The notes beneath the pieces were generated by a model, which ran no database searches, was not told the origin of the DNA, and was given only the letters and a program-made list of their open reading frames with translations. Source: Candidatus Hinthialibacter antarcticus (GTDB lineage: Bacteria; Hinthialibacterota; Hinthialibacteria; Hinthialibacterales; Hinthialibacteraceae). From it: a DNA stretch of 64,000 nt. Location: NCBI GenBank assembly GCA_030765645.1, contig JAVCCE010000008.1, positions 1 to 64,000 of the forward strand. Direction: 5' to 3'. Shown one piece after another: positions 23,972 to 33,482 of the stretch (position 1 is the first letter of the stretch; every line of letters starts with the position of its first letter). The translations under genes and the position numbers were made by a program.

Positions 23972-25591
23972 TGCTTTTAACTTATTACCGACGATATCAA
24001 GTTTCTCGTTGCGAATCCAAAACACCACATTAATGTCATACCAAAACCACTCGTCTTCAGGAATGTCATCCGCAAACGCATCTTCAAGCGGCGTATAAAG
24101 GCCCCGTAAGGCAACCGCTGTTTCCGGGCTAAAGGATTGCAGCCAAACATCGGGCGCGTCTGAATTCATTACCGTCAAATCCATAATTATTACGGCGGGT
24201 TTTCGCTGCTGAATGTCAAAGATCAATTGCTGGAAGAAACGGACGTTTTTTTCGTCATTGAATTTTTCTTTCCATAAAGGCGAATAATGAAAATACCGCG
24301 ATCCCGCATAACGCTTAGACAAGAAATACACCGAATTCGGCGCTTGACCGATTAATAAGATTGTATCGTCCGGCCCGGTAATTTGATTGACTGCACTGGC
24401 GACGCCGCGTTGAAAGGCGTAGGCGCGATTGGGGTTTTGATAGTCATTGAGGATTGAGCGGTAATTCTGAATATAGGTTTGAACGCCGGACGTCAGCAAG
24501 AGCAATGTGGATAAACATACAATAATTGCGATAGGCCAATAGGCGGCCTTCTTACGTTGGCTCGCATTATCTGGAATTCGTTGTGCGAGAGATGAAATGC
24601 AATAGACGAATAGCAAATGAATACTGACGGCGGCTTGAACATAGTAATGGGTGTAGTATTCACCGCTCAGCGAGACGGCGAGCAGGTCTCCAGCAAAACA
24701 AGCAAGCAAAGGGATGAGAAATCGGCGGAGAGATTGGTTCGCCCAAGGCGTCAGGAGTATCGCGAATATTGGGGCCAGCAGAAAGGGGCCGGTTGAGAGT
24801 AGAAAGTTCCAATGGTGAGCGAATATCTGTTGCCAAGTATTCTGTGGGCTGGCGGAGACGTAAACAAAATTAAAGAGGTAGCTATTTTCAAAGTAAGCCC
24901 ACCATGCGCCGTTTATCCAAAAATAGAATGAGACGAAACATTCGGGAAGCAGCATCCCCGCGCAGAGGGCGAGGGTTTGTGTGGCGGAGGTTTTTATGTC
25001 TTGCTTTTTTGTGAGCGTCTGTTGGGCGATCCAAACAAAATGGAACAATGCCGTCAACGCAAACGTCTGGCGGAACTGGACCGCAGCGCCCAGAGCGACG
25101 CCGGAGGCGAGCGTCCAACGCCAATCGCGCGTTTGAAGAAAGAACAGAAAACTCAAAATCACAAACGGCAGAGCGCCTTCTTCGGTCAGCCCGCCTGTTC
25201 GGATGGTGGTGTACTGGCTGGTATAAAATACGTAGAGAAGCAGCGCGATTGAGGATGCGAGCCGTCCCGTGATCCGGCGGCAGAGAATATATAAGAGCGT
25301 TGCGCCCGCCGCCGCCCATAGTATCAAAAATGTTTTGACCGCAAACAACGAAAAGGGAAACAAGCGGCAGGGAAGCGACAACAAGAAGAACAGCCCAGGC
25401 GGCTTATGGTCGCTGAAGTCGCGGTAGGGCAACTCACCCGCCGCCCATGCCTGTCCGGTATAAAGAAACAAGCCGTCGTCATGAACCAACGCGCTAAAAT
25501 AGGTAAATGAGCGCAGACACGCATAGAGCGCCGCTAGCCCGATCCACAGGGCGAAGCATTTCAGGCAGAGTGTTCGGCGTTCGTCATTCAT
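23957..25591 (-). CDS. GT39/ArnT-like membrane glycosyltransferase
   Basis: This is a 544-residue polytopic membrane protein of the PMT_2 (GT39-type) superfamily, which moves sugars from polyprenyl-phosphate carriers onto lipids or proteins. Acidic motifs on the first outer loop (LVHDDG and RDFSDHKPPGLFF) match the catalytic/metal region of these enzymes. At least ten hydrophobic helices precede a soluble C-terminal domain of about 150 residues. It is the last gene of the ileS-lspA-lgt-ugd run, directly after the UDP-sugar dehydrogenase, which suggests envelope glycan or lipid decoration. Donor and acceptor cannot be read from the sequence. Confidence 0.78.
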   Translation of the reverse strand: MNDERRTLCLKCFALWIGLAALYACLRSFTYFSALVHDDGLFLYTGQAWAAGELPYRDFSDHKPPGLFFLLSLPCRLFPFSLFAVKTFLILWAAAGATLLYILCRRITGRLASSIALLLYVFYTSQYTTIRTGGLTEEGALPFVILSFLFFLQTRDWRWTLASGVALGAAVQFRQTFALTALFHFVWIAQQTLTKKQDIKTSATQTLALCAGMLLPECFVSFYFWINGAWWAYFENSYLFNFVYVSASPQNTWQQIFAHHWNFLLSTGPFLLAPIFAILLTPWANQSLRRFLIPLLACFAGDLLAVSLSGEYYTHYYVQAAVSIHLLFVYCISSLAQRIPDNASQRKKAAYWPIAIIVCLSTLLLLTSGVQTYIQNYRSILNDYQNPNRAYAFQRGVASAVNQITGPDDTILLIGQAPNSVYFLSKRYAGSRYFHYSPLWKEKFNDEKNVRFFQQLIFDIQQRKPAVIIMDLTVMNSDAPDVWLQSFSPETAVALRGLYTPLEDAFADDIPEDEWFWYDINVVFWIRNEKLDIVGNKLKASSAL

Positions 25592-25600
25592 CGTGTCATT

Positions 25601-26917
25601 CTATTGGCGGCCAATGCTGAAATAGGTGAAGCCCTGGTCGCGCATTCGCGACGGATCATAAATGTTTCGTCCATCAAACAAGGCGCGGCCCGTCATCTTT
25701 TCTAGAATCACGTCCCAATTGGGGCGGCGAAATTCGTCCCACTCGGTCGCCAGCGCCAGCGCATCAGCGCCTTCGAGACAATCATACATTTTTTTGCCGT
25801 ATTCGACGCGGTCGCCAAAGAAACTTCTGGCGTTGTCCATCGCAACGGGGTCATAGACAGCAACTTTTGCGCCGCGTTCCAATAGACCTTCGATGAGTAC
25901 GACCGAGGGCGCTTCGCGCATGTCGTCCGTTTTGGGTTTGAAGGCCAACCCCCAAACCGCGATGGTTCTTCCCTTGAGAGAATCGCCAAAATGGGCGGTG
26001 ATTTTTTTGAGCAGCGATTGCTTTTGTCGTTGATTGACCGACTCGACCGCATTGATGATTTCCATCGGCGTATTGGCTAGGCCGCCCATCGCGACCAATG
26101 CTTTTACATCCTTGGGGAAGCAACTGCCGCCGTAACCCAGGCCGGGAAACAAGAATTGGTAGCCAATGCGTGAATCCGAACCGACCGCCATGCGGACGGA
26201 ATCAATGTCGGCGCCGATCTGCTCGCATAAGCAAGCCATTTCGTTCATGAATGAAATTTTGGTTGCGAGTAAGGCATTCGAGACGTACTTGGTCATTTCA
26301 GCGGACGGATTGTCCATGATGTGGATCGGTTTGCCCGTTCGCAAGAACGGCGCGTAGAGTTCTTTCATGATTTCCGCAGTGCGTACGTTGTCTGCGCCGA
26401 TGACGACGCGGTCAGGCTTCATGAAATCGGTGATGGCTGCGCCTTCTTTGAGGAACTCAGGGTTTGACACGACGTCAAATTCGATTGACTGTTTGCGTTC
26501 TTGCAGCACGTCTTGAATGGCTTTTCGTACTTTCGCGGCGGAGCCGACCGGAACCGTCGATTTGAGTACGATGATTTTGAACTGCTCCATGGCGCGGCCT
26601 ATATCGCGCGCGGCGGACAGGACATGCTTCAGATCCGCAGAGCCGTCTTCGCTCGGCGGCGTTCCAACAGCGATGAAAATGATGAGAGAGCGCTCCACTG
26701 CTTCCGCCAAGTTCGATGTAAAAAATAGGCGTTCTTCGCGGATGTTTCGTTTGACGATCTCTTCAAGGCCGGGTTCGTAGATGGGGATTCCGCCGTTGTT
26801 CAACTCGTCGATTTTTGATTGGTTGATGTCAACGCAGGTTACGTCGTTGCCTGACTCGGCAAAACATGCTCCCGCCACAAGCCCAACATAGCCTGTACCA
26901 ATCACTGCAATCTGCAT
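25601..26917 (-). CDS. ugd: UDP-glucose 6-dehydrogenase
   Basis: This is a 438-residue NAD-dependent enzyme that oxidises UDP-glucose to UDP-glucuronate. The Rossmann motif IAVIGTGYVGLVAG opens the protein. Glutamate and lysine motifs follow (NPEFLKEGAAI, with the LKSTVPVG segment), and the catalytic Cys (about residue 266) lies in GYGGSCFPKDV. The C-terminal domain shows VWGLAFKPKTDDMREAPS. GAGGAG precedes the ATG. It is a paralogue of the dehydrogenase at 59524 but belongs to the Ugd rather than the WbpA type. Confidence 0.92.
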   Translation of the reverse strand: MQIAVIGTGYVGLVAGACFAESGNDVTCVDINQSKIDELNNGGIPIYEPGLEEIVKRNIREERLFFTSNLAEAVERSLIIFIAVGTPPSEDGSADLKHVLSAARDIGRAMEQFKIIVLKSTVPVGSAAKVRKAIQDVLQERKQSIEFDVVSNPEFLKEGAAITDFMKPDRVVIGADNVRTAEIMKELYAPFLRTGKPIHIMDNPSAEMTKYVSNALLATKISFMNEMACLCEQIGADIDSVRMAVGSDSRIGYQFLFPGLGYGGSCFPKDVKALVAMGGLANTPMEIINAVESVNQRQKQSLLKKITAHFGDSLKGRTIAVWGLAFKPKTDDMREAPSVVLIEGLLERGAKVAVYDPVAMDNARSFFGDRVEYGKKMYDCLEGADALALATEWDEFRRPNWDVILEKMTGRALFDGRNIYDPSRMRDQGFTYFSIGRQ

Positions 26918-26954
26918 GATGCGCTCCTCAAAAATAGATCGTAATTTTATGAAT

Positions 26955-27782
26955 CTAAGCTGAAGGTGATGGTTCCTGCTTTGGCATGTCTGGCGCTATA
27001 TGTTTCTTGCTAAGCACCCAATAGCCAATGGTTCCCGTTGCCAATAATAAAATGCCCAGCCATTGCGATGTTGAAAGTCCTGCCGCAAGGCCGCGCGGAT
27101 CGTCGCGGAAATGTTCGATGACAGTGCGGGCGATGCTGTAAAGAATGAGGTACGACATCGCCAGTTGGCCTTTGAATGTTTGCTTCGTACGCAACAAGAG
27201 AAGCAGGCCGCATATTGTCAGGTTCGCCCCGACCGAATACAACTGCGTCGCATGAACCGGAAGCGAATGAAGTGCCTCCGGGCTTAACAATCCACGGTTG
27301 ACCTGGTCAAACCATGCGGGAGATTCTTGTGGGAAGCGGACGCCGACATTGGCGGAGCACTGTGCGCCCCAGCAACAGCCGAACAGAAAACAGCCAACGC
27401 GACCAATGGCGTGAGCAAGCGGTAAGAAGGGCGCAAACAAATCGGCGACGCCCAAGACGCTTTGTTTATGACGGCGGATATACCAGATCGAAATACTGAC
27501 GGCGACCACGAAGCCGCCCAGGAAGACGTAACCTTCACGGGCGAGTATTTGTGACGGGTTGGCGACGTAGTAGGGGACATTGACGGCGATGTGAAGCAGC
27601 CGGGCGCCGACCATCGCGCTGATGACGATGATGGTCATTAAGTTCTGTAAAAAATCAGAGTCGTATCCTAATTTCCTGCCGCGTGAGACGGCGCAAAACC
27701 AGAACGTGACAAAGGCGACCGCCGCCATCAGGCCGTAGGTCGTAATTGGAAATCCAAAGGGTTCGATTAAGATGGGGTACAT
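26955..27782 (-). CDS. lgt: Prolipoprotein diacylglyceryl transferase
   Basis: This is a 275-residue inner-membrane enzyme that attaches diacylglycerol to the lipobox cysteine of prolipoproteins. The Lgt signature HAIGRVGCFLFGCCWG is present, with the essential Arg, and HATQLYSVGANL and the late RTVIEHFRDDPRG fit the family. Seven hydrophobic helices are visible. It overlaps lspA by 16 bases, so the first and second steps of lipoprotein maturation are co-translated. Confidence 0.93.
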   Translation of the reverse strand: MYPILIEPFGFPITTYGLMAAVAFVTFWFCAVSRGRKLGYDSDFLQNLMTIIVISAMVGARLLHIAVNVPYYVANPSQILAREGYVFLGGFVVAVSISIWYIRRHKQSVLGVADLFAPFLPLAHAIGRVGCFLFGCCWGAQCSANVGVRFPQESPAWFDQVNRGLLSPEALHSLPVHATQLYSVGANLTICGLLLLLRTKQTFKGQLAMSYLILYSIARTVIEHFRDDPRGLAAGLSTSQWLGILLLATGTIGYWVLSKKHIAPDMPKQEPSPSA

Positions 27783-28366
27783 GGCGGTCCTGACGGAGAT
27801 GCGTCGTCTTGAGGCTTAGGGCAAGCCGCTACATTCGGTTCGGTATCATCTTGCGGGTGCGTTTCCCAGAACAGAATTTTTAGAATTAAGAGAATCTGTC
27901 CGCAAGTCAACGCCGAATCGGCGATGTTAAACGTCGGGAAATTATACGTCCCGATGAACACGTCGATGAAGTCAACGACGTAACCCATGCGGATGCGGTC
28001 GATGATGTTTCCGAGTGCGCCGCCAATGAGCAAGGCGAACACCAGGCGGTACATCACGTCCATGGTTGATTCGGCGAATTGTTTGTAGATCAAATAAATT
28101 AATACAGCGAAGGCAATCGGCGTAACCACATGCAGCCAGCCGCCGTGATTTTGAAACATGCCGAATGCGATGCCGGTGTTTTCGCCGTAAGCAAATTGAA
28201 AGACGTCTTCAATGATGACGATAGGGCGCGCGTTTTTGAGGCGCATCACCGCCCAATATTTGCTGATTTGGTCAAGGGCGAATATGACCACAGCAATAAC
28301 CGCCACCCAGATCAGGTCCCGGCGGCGGTCTTGATTTTGCATCATTGTTGGTTGGCTTTCAGTCAT
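27767..28366 (-). CDS. lspA: Lipoprotein signal peptidase II
   Basis: This is the aspartic membrane peptidase that cleaves the signal peptide of lipidated prolipoproteins. The two catalytic aspartates lie in GNIIDRIRMGYVVDFIDV and FNIADSALTCG. Four membrane helices are present, and NTGIAFGMF is the conserved N-terminal loop motif. A hydrophilic Pro/Asp-rich tail of about 30 residues overlaps lgt. I prefer ATG 28366, which has GGTGA 8 bases upstream; GTG 28378 is in frame and possible. The order ileS-lspA is common in bacteria. Confidence 0.92.
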   Translation of the reverse strand: MTESQPTMMQNQDRRRDLIWVAVIAVVIFALDQISKYWAVMRLKNARPIVIIEDVFQFAYGENTGIAFGMFQNHGGWLHVVTPIAFAVLIYLIYKQFAESTMDVMYRLVFALLIGGALGNIIDRIRMGYVVDFIDVFIGTYNFPTFNIADSALTCGQILLILKILFWETHPQDDTEPNVAACPKPQDDASPSGPPCTPS

Positions 28367-28399
28367 AAACTCATTCACCGCGCAGTTTCGGCGTTTCTA

Positions 28400-31243
28400 T
28401 TATTTTGATTTGTCCAGCACGACCTGACAGCGCGCACATACGTTGATTCCATCTTCGGTAACGATTTTGTCATAGTGCCAGCAACGCGGGCATTTATGGC
28501 CCGGCGCTTTATCGACGCCGATCCGAATGGGGAGTTCCTCCGCCTGCTCAACAATCGGCATCCCTTCCACGGCGCCGGTTTCGACGCAGGAAACAATAAG
28601 GACCGATGCGAGCTCGTCGCCTGCCTGCGCCTGGACTGCGGCTTCAATGGCTTGCTTCCATTCCTCGTCGGAGGTCTCAAACCGCACCATGCAATCCAGC
28701 GAGTGGCCGATGATGTCTTTCTTTCGGGCGTGTTCGATGACGCGCACCGCTTCGGCGCGCAGTTTAAAGATGCGGCTCCAGCGTTCGATTCGGGCGGCGT
28801 CGCTGTCGGCTTCGCTCTTTTTTACTTCGCCAAAGAAGACGCTTTCTTCATTGACTAAGCCTAATTCTTTTAAATAGCCCCAGGTCTCTTCGCATGTGAA
28901 TGACAAGATCGGAGCGGTGCAAAGCGTTAATTCAACGATGATTTCCGCCAGCGTGGTTTGGGCGGAAAGACGTTCTTTGCTGGCGTCTCCGCTGACATAC
29001 AGGCGGTCTTTGATGATATCCAAATACTGCGAACTTAGATCGATGCTGCAAAAGTTATTCAAATCATACACAATGCGGTGGAAATCATATTTTTGATACG
29101 CCGCTAGAATTCGCGCTTTGCATTCGCGCCAGCGTTGCAGCGCCCAGCGGTCGAGCTCATGGCGTTCATTTTCTGCAATCGCGCTGGCTGGATCGTAGCC
29201 GTCAAGGTTGCCTAAAATAAAGCGGACCGTATTGCGAAGGCGGCGATACGATTCATTGGTCCGCTTCAAAATTTCTTTTGAGAATGATACGTCATTGCGA
29301 AAATCTTCCGATGCCACCCAAAGGCGGATGATGTCAGCGCCGGTTTCTTTTAAGAGAGCGTCGAGTTCAACATAATTGCCTAAACTTTTCGATAACTTGC
29401 GACCGTTTTCATCAACCGTGAAACCGTGAGTTAAGACGGTCTTGTAAGGCGGCTCGTGGCCCGCGCCGATAGAGGTCACAAGTGACGACTGGAACCAGCC
29501 GCGATGCTGGTCACTGCCTTCGAGATATAAGTCGACGGGAAAGACGCCTTCTTCTTGCGCCATGACGGAATGGTGGGATACGCCTGAATCAAACCAGACA
29601 TCTAAAATGTCGGTTTCGAGTCTGACGTCGTCGAGCGTCTTGCCTTCCGGTAGCAGTTCTTGCAGGCGTTTGATGCGCTTGAGTTCGTCGGTGGAATTCT
29701 TTGCGCGGAACCAGAAGTCAGTCCCTTCTGTCTGGACAATTTGAGACACTTCATCAATAAAATCGGCGTCCAGGATGGCTTCATCCGAGTCGCCAATATA
29801 GAACGCCGGAATCGGGCAGCCCCAGGAGCGTTGGCGCGAGATGCACCATTCCTGGCGGTTCTCGACCATGCCGCGAATACGCGACAGCCCCCAATTCGGG
29901 ATCCATTGAACTTTCGTATCAATTGCGTCCAATAAGCGTTGACGTAAGTTATCGGTTTCCAGTGAGACGAACCATTGTCGCGTCGCCCGGAAAATGATGG
30001 GCTTCTTGCTGCGCCAACAGTAGGGGTACGAATGCTTATAGGCTTCGTGATGAATCAACAAACTGCGTTCGCGAAGCATTTCGACGATCTGCGGATTGGC
30101 TTTTTCGACAAACACGCCTTGAAGAATCGGCGATTCGTCTGAGAAACAACCGCTGTCATCGACGGGAGAGAACACTTGAAGTTTATATTCGAGGCCAATC
30201 ATATAATCTTCGTGACCGTGACCGGGCGCGGTGTGGACGGCGCCGGTGCCTTGCTCTAAGGTGACGTGCATCCCGCAGATCATGGGGACGGGTTCGTCTG
30301 AGAAAGGCGGCTTCATCTTGAGGCCGAGCGCTTCGAGATCGCTGCCTTTGAAATCGCCGATTGCTTCGGCTTTAGACTCCAGCGATGTTTTCTCTAAAAA
30401 AGTTTCAACCAAATCTTTTGCGATCAAGAGGTATTCGCCGCCGCAATCCACAAAGGTATATAGAAAATTCGGATGCAGACAGACGGCGCGGTTTGCGGGC
30501 AGCGTCCAGGGCGTCGTAGTCCAAATGACCGCGTTGATAGATTTATCGCCGAGCGCCGAACATGTATCGCGTAAAGCGGCGGTTGACTCTTGGGTAAAAG
30601 GAAAGCGGACGAATACCGACGGCGATGTATGGTCTTCGTATTCCAGTTCCGCTTCGGCGAGCGCCGTCTTAAACACCGGGCACCAATGGACGGGCTTCAA
30701 ACCCTGATAGACATAACCTTTGCGAACTAAGTGTGAAAATTGGCGAAGTTCTTCGCCTTCAAATTCGGGTTTTAAGGTCAAGTAGGGGCGTTCCCACTCG
30801 CCCATGACGCCCAAGCGCTTGAAACTCTTGCGGTGTTTGTCGACGAACTTGAGCGCGTAGTTTCGGCAGCGGCGGCGAATTTCCTCCGCAGGCAGCGTTT
30901 CGCGTTCTTCATCGGTCAGGTTTTGCACGACGGCGTTTTCAATGGGCAGTCCGTGACAATCCCAACCGGGACGGAAATGGACGTTCATTCCCAACAATAA
31001 TTTTGATTTAACGACCAGGTCTTTGAGAATTTTATTGAGCGCCGTTCCCATGTGGATATTGCCGTTGGCGTAGGGAGGCCCGTCGTGGAGATAGAAGGTT
31101 TCTTTTCCATCGCGCGCCTTGCGAACGCTGTGATATAAGTCGGCTTTTTCCCAGGATTTTACTTGTTCCGGCTCGCGCTGGGGGAGGTTCGCCCGCATGG
31201 GAAATGAGGTGTTGGGTAAATTGAGTGTATTACGGTAGTCCAT
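28400..31243 (-). CDS. ileS: Isoleucyl-tRNA synthetase
   Basis: This is a 947-residue class I synthetase. The HIGH-type motif is PYANGNIHMGTALNKILKD, and the KMSKS-type loop is GRKLSKSLGNY. The editing domain (TTTPWTLPANRAVCL) and the C-terminal zinc finger (CPRCWHYD...CARC) mark the bacterial type I IleRS. DGPPYANGN with GWDCHGLPIE is diagnostic of the Ile/Val/Leu group. It is first in the ileS-lspA-lgt run; the ribosome-binding site is weak. Confidence 0.95.
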   Translation of the reverse strand: MDYRNTLNLPNTSFPMRANLPQREPEQVKSWEKADLYHSVRKARDGKETFYLHDGPPYANGNIHMGTALNKILKDLVVKSKLLLGMNVHFRPGWDCHGLPIENAVVQNLTDEERETLPAEEIRRRCRNYALKFVDKHRKSFKRLGVMGEWERPYLTLKPEFEGEELRQFSHLVRKGYVYQGLKPVHWCPVFKTALAEAELEYEDHTSPSVFVRFPFTQESTAALRDTCSALGDKSINAVIWTTTPWTLPANRAVCLHPNFLYTFVDCGGEYLLIAKDLVETFLEKTSLESKAEAIGDFKGSDLEALGLKMKPPFSDEPVPMICGMHVTLEQGTGAVHTAPGHGHEDYMIGLEYKLQVFSPVDDSGCFSDESPILQGVFVEKANPQIVEMLRERSLLIHHEAYKHSYPYCWRSKKPIIFRATRQWFVSLETDNLRQRLLDAIDTKVQWIPNWGLSRIRGMVENRQEWCISRQRSWGCPIPAFYIGDSDEAILDADFIDEVSQIVQTEGTDFWFRAKNSTDELKRIKRLQELLPEGKTLDDVRLETDILDVWFDSGVSHHSVMAQEEGVFPVDLYLEGSDQHRGWFQSSLVTSIGAGHEPPYKTVLTHGFTVDENGRKLSKSLGNYVELDALLKETGADIIRLWVASEDFRNDVSFSKEILKRTNESYRRLRNTVRFILGNLDGYDPASAIAENERHELDRWALQRWRECKARILAAYQKYDFHRIVYDLNNFCSIDLSSQYLDIIKDRLYVSGDASKERLSAQTTLAEIIVELTLCTAPILSFTCEETWGYLKELGLVNEESVFFGEVKKSEADSDAARIERWSRIFKLRAEAVRVIEHARKKDIIGHSLDCMVRFETSDEEWKQAIEAAVQAQAGDELASVLIVSCVETGAVEGMPIVEQAEELPIRIGVDKAPGHKCPRCWHYDKIVTEDGINVCARCQVVLDKSK

Positions 31244-31381
31244 AGTTTCCGCCGTGGTTGTTCTTGCAATTGCATCGTTTTGGAATGAGCGTTTTTGGTG
31301 ATGGCATCGGTCAGAAAGCCCGTTGTAACGCTAAACACAAAAGGTAACTTTGAACGCGTCGCCATTCAAGGCGCAGCGCAT

Positions 31382-32179
31382 TCACGTCTTGACTGGACGG
31401 ACTAAGGTTTCGATTTTCGACAACAAGAGGAGGCTCTCTTGACGATAGAGTTGGAGGCCGTTTTCCAGCGTCTGAATATCGTTTTCCAAAAGGAGAATTT
31501 GGTCTTCGATTGATTCTTTTTCGTGAACCGCCTGAGAAACGTAGGGAGGGAGTTCGATACAGGTGCGAATCCAGGTCAGGTGTTCTTTGCATAACTCTTG
31601 CAATTGAGGGTCGTTTTGCAAAAGGGTGAGTATGTTGCTGGCTTTTGAGATGAGTTGATGACGTGAAAGCGAGTGTTGAAGCATACTCAATCGACGCTGT
31701 TGGGTAAGAAACGCCAAACGGTATTCACGCGCAATGAACACGCGCTTTTCAATTTCATTGCGGCGCCGACGAAAGAGTTTTAAATCTTGCGCGTGGTTTT
31801 TCTCGATTTGGGCGGCGGTTGTTTGTTCGCCTTTTTGATGATGCAACGCGATGCGGTCGTCAATTTCAAGCAAGTCGTCGTATCCCGGAAATTCATCCTT
31901 CAATACCTGGATATCAGTCTCGAGTTCAATGAGAGGCTCGACTGATTGTTCTGCTGCTGAGGCGACTTGGGCCATTTCTGATAGAAAGGAATAGACGTCT
32001 TGTCCTGTGACGGCGAAGTTGTGTTCGAGGTCGTGAACAATTGATTCGCAATCGCTCAATTGCTGATTGACGCGCTCAATGATGGAGTTCGCGCCGCGAA
32101 TTGAGCGGCTGCGTTCGGTTGACGCCGAATTGTCTGGCTCCAATGATTGAGGCGATGTTGATTGACTGTCCATATTCAT
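31382..32179 (-). CDS. Unknown coiled-coil protein (second of pair)
   Basis: This 265-residue protein matches no family I know. After a polar Ser-rich start of about 30 residues it is almost entirely helical and heptad-like (SIIERVNQQLSDCESIVHDLE, then EKRVFIAREYRLAFLTQQRRLS). It has no signal peptide, membrane helix or enzyme motif. It begins 14 bases after the stop of the other coiled-coil gene, so the two are probably co-expressed and may form a complex. Confidence 0.6.
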   Translation of the reverse strand: MNMDSQSTSPQSLEPDNSASTERSRSIRGANSIIERVNQQLSDCESIVHDLEHNFAVTGQDVYSFLSEMAQVASAAEQSVEPLIELETDIQVLKDEFPGYDDLLEIDDRIALHHQKGEQTTAAQIEKNHAQDLKLFRRRRNEIEKRVFIAREYRLAFLTQQRRLSMLQHSLSRHQLISKASNILTLLQNDPQLQELCKEHLTWIRTCIELPPYVSQAVHEKESIEDQILLLENDIQTLENGLQLYRQESLLLLSKIETLVRPVKT

Positions 32180-32193
32180 CTTTCAAATGTTTA

Positions 32194-33300
32194 CTATGCT
32201 TTTTTGCGCGCAAGAAACGCCATCCGCGTAATGGGGGCTTTCGGCTTTACGCGTGGGCTGCCGAGCATTTTTTGTTTCGCCGCGAGTTCTGACAATTGAT
32301 CGGATATATCAAGTTCGGGTTTTTTGAGTACGTTGCATGCGATCTCGGTGATTACCGATTGCGTGTTTGACTCTTGGCTCTTTAAAAGGCGGTCTTGTCG
32401 CGAGATTGAAGTGAGCAGCGTTTGGTCGAACTCAAGCAACTCGGATATTTTTTTCATCTCAATATCTTGTGAGATGTGTTCAGGGGGCGGCGCTGATTGA
32501 ACGTCGCCAGGCTGGCCTTGAAGAGATTTCATTCGGCTGCGTAGTTCGTTGATCTCCATTTCAAGACCGTCTACTTTTTGTGCGCACAAATAACGGTGGA
32601 TGCTCAACAAGCGTTTTTTGACCTTCTGCAAATCAAGACGACGGAAAGATACTGAATTCAGGTCTGGCTCAATAGCCCGGCAACTGAGGAGATACTGGTT
32701 TTTTTTCTTTTCGAGTTCACATGCAATTTTTCTGGCTGAGTCCCACTGGCCGTTGGATTTATGCTCTAACAATTCGCCGACTTTTTTTTCATAATTTACG
32801 ATCTGAGGTTGTTGATTTCTGACTTCGGCAATGTTGGCTTCTAATTCTTCAATATCTTTAAGCGCGTTGTCTATTTCAACTTGAGAACGTTTCAACTGCG
32901 GAACCAGGCGCCGGACTTCGATTTGATCAATGTCGGGGTCTTTGCGGCATTGCTCCATGGTTAGTTCAGCCATGGTCATCAATACTTGCAACTCTTGCTT
33001 AATGAATTTCGATTCGCCTTTGAGCGCTTTTTCGACCGCTTTTCGCAGGGAGGCTTCTTGTCCGTGAAAGCGGTGGTTTTGTAGGTAGCGGTCAGCTTGT
33101 TCTTGGGTGAGCCAGATTAATTCATTGTTGTGGACAATTTTCACCAAGGCGGCAGAACTCACTCCATGCGTCTCGGAACTGAGGTCAACGACGCTCGTTA
33201 AAAACTGGTTGAGTTTTTCCAGCGACGCATGCTCGTTCTCATCCCCAAATAATTCGTGGAATGAAACCTTCGCAACACATCCTTGCGCCTGAGTAGACAT
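32194..33300 (-). CDS. Unknown coiled-coil protein (first of pair)
   Basis: This is a 368-residue protein of unrecognised family. An N-terminal part of about 100 residues looks globular (CVAKVSFHELFGDENEHASL, LIWLTQEQADRYLQNHRFHG). The rest is heptad-rich coiled coil (VPQLKRSQVEIDNALKDIEE, LEMEINELRSRMKSLQG), followed by a basic, Pro/Lys-containing tail. There is no export signal. AGGAG precedes the ATG, and a possible promoter lies about 80 bases upstream. The adjacent downstream coiled-coil gene suggests a two-protein structural assembly. Confidence 0.6.
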   Translation of the reverse strand: MSTQAQGCVAKVSFHELFGDENEHASLEKLNQFLTSVVDLSSETHGVSSAALVKIVHNNELIWLTQEQADRYLQNHRFHGQEASLRKAVEKALKGESKFIKQELQVLMTMAELTMEQCRKDPDIDQIEVRRLVPQLKRSQVEIDNALKDIEELEANIAEVRNQQPQIVNYEKKVGELLEHKSNGQWDSARKIACELEKKKNQYLLSCRAIEPDLNSVSFRRLDLQKVKKRLLSIHRYLCAQKVDGLEMEINELRSRMKSLQGQPGDVQSAPPPEHISQDIEMKKISELLEFDQTLLTSISRQDRLLKSQESNTQSVITEIACNVLKKPELDISDQLSELAAKQKMLGSPRVKPKAPITRMAFLARKKA

Positions 33301-33378
33301 AATTACTCCTCAGGCTTCCATGGTTAAAATTTGTGGCAAAAAAGACAGATAATGAATAAATAAATTACAACATTTATA

Positions 33379-33405
33379 ACTATACGGTATTTTCTCTGAT
33401 TTCAA
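33379..33405 (-). promoter_or_regulatory. Possible promoter of the coiled-coil pair
   Basis: On the minus strand TTGAAA (33405-33400) and TATAGT (33384-33379) are separated by 15 bases. This is a little short but in an AT-rich gap directly upstream of the first coiled-coil gene. Confidence 0.3.
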
Positions 33406-33482
33406 TGAAAAAATCAATCCTTTTTCAAGAAAAAAATCAATCCGGCGCTTTCACTAGGGTTAAGGCTATGAAAACAAGTCTT

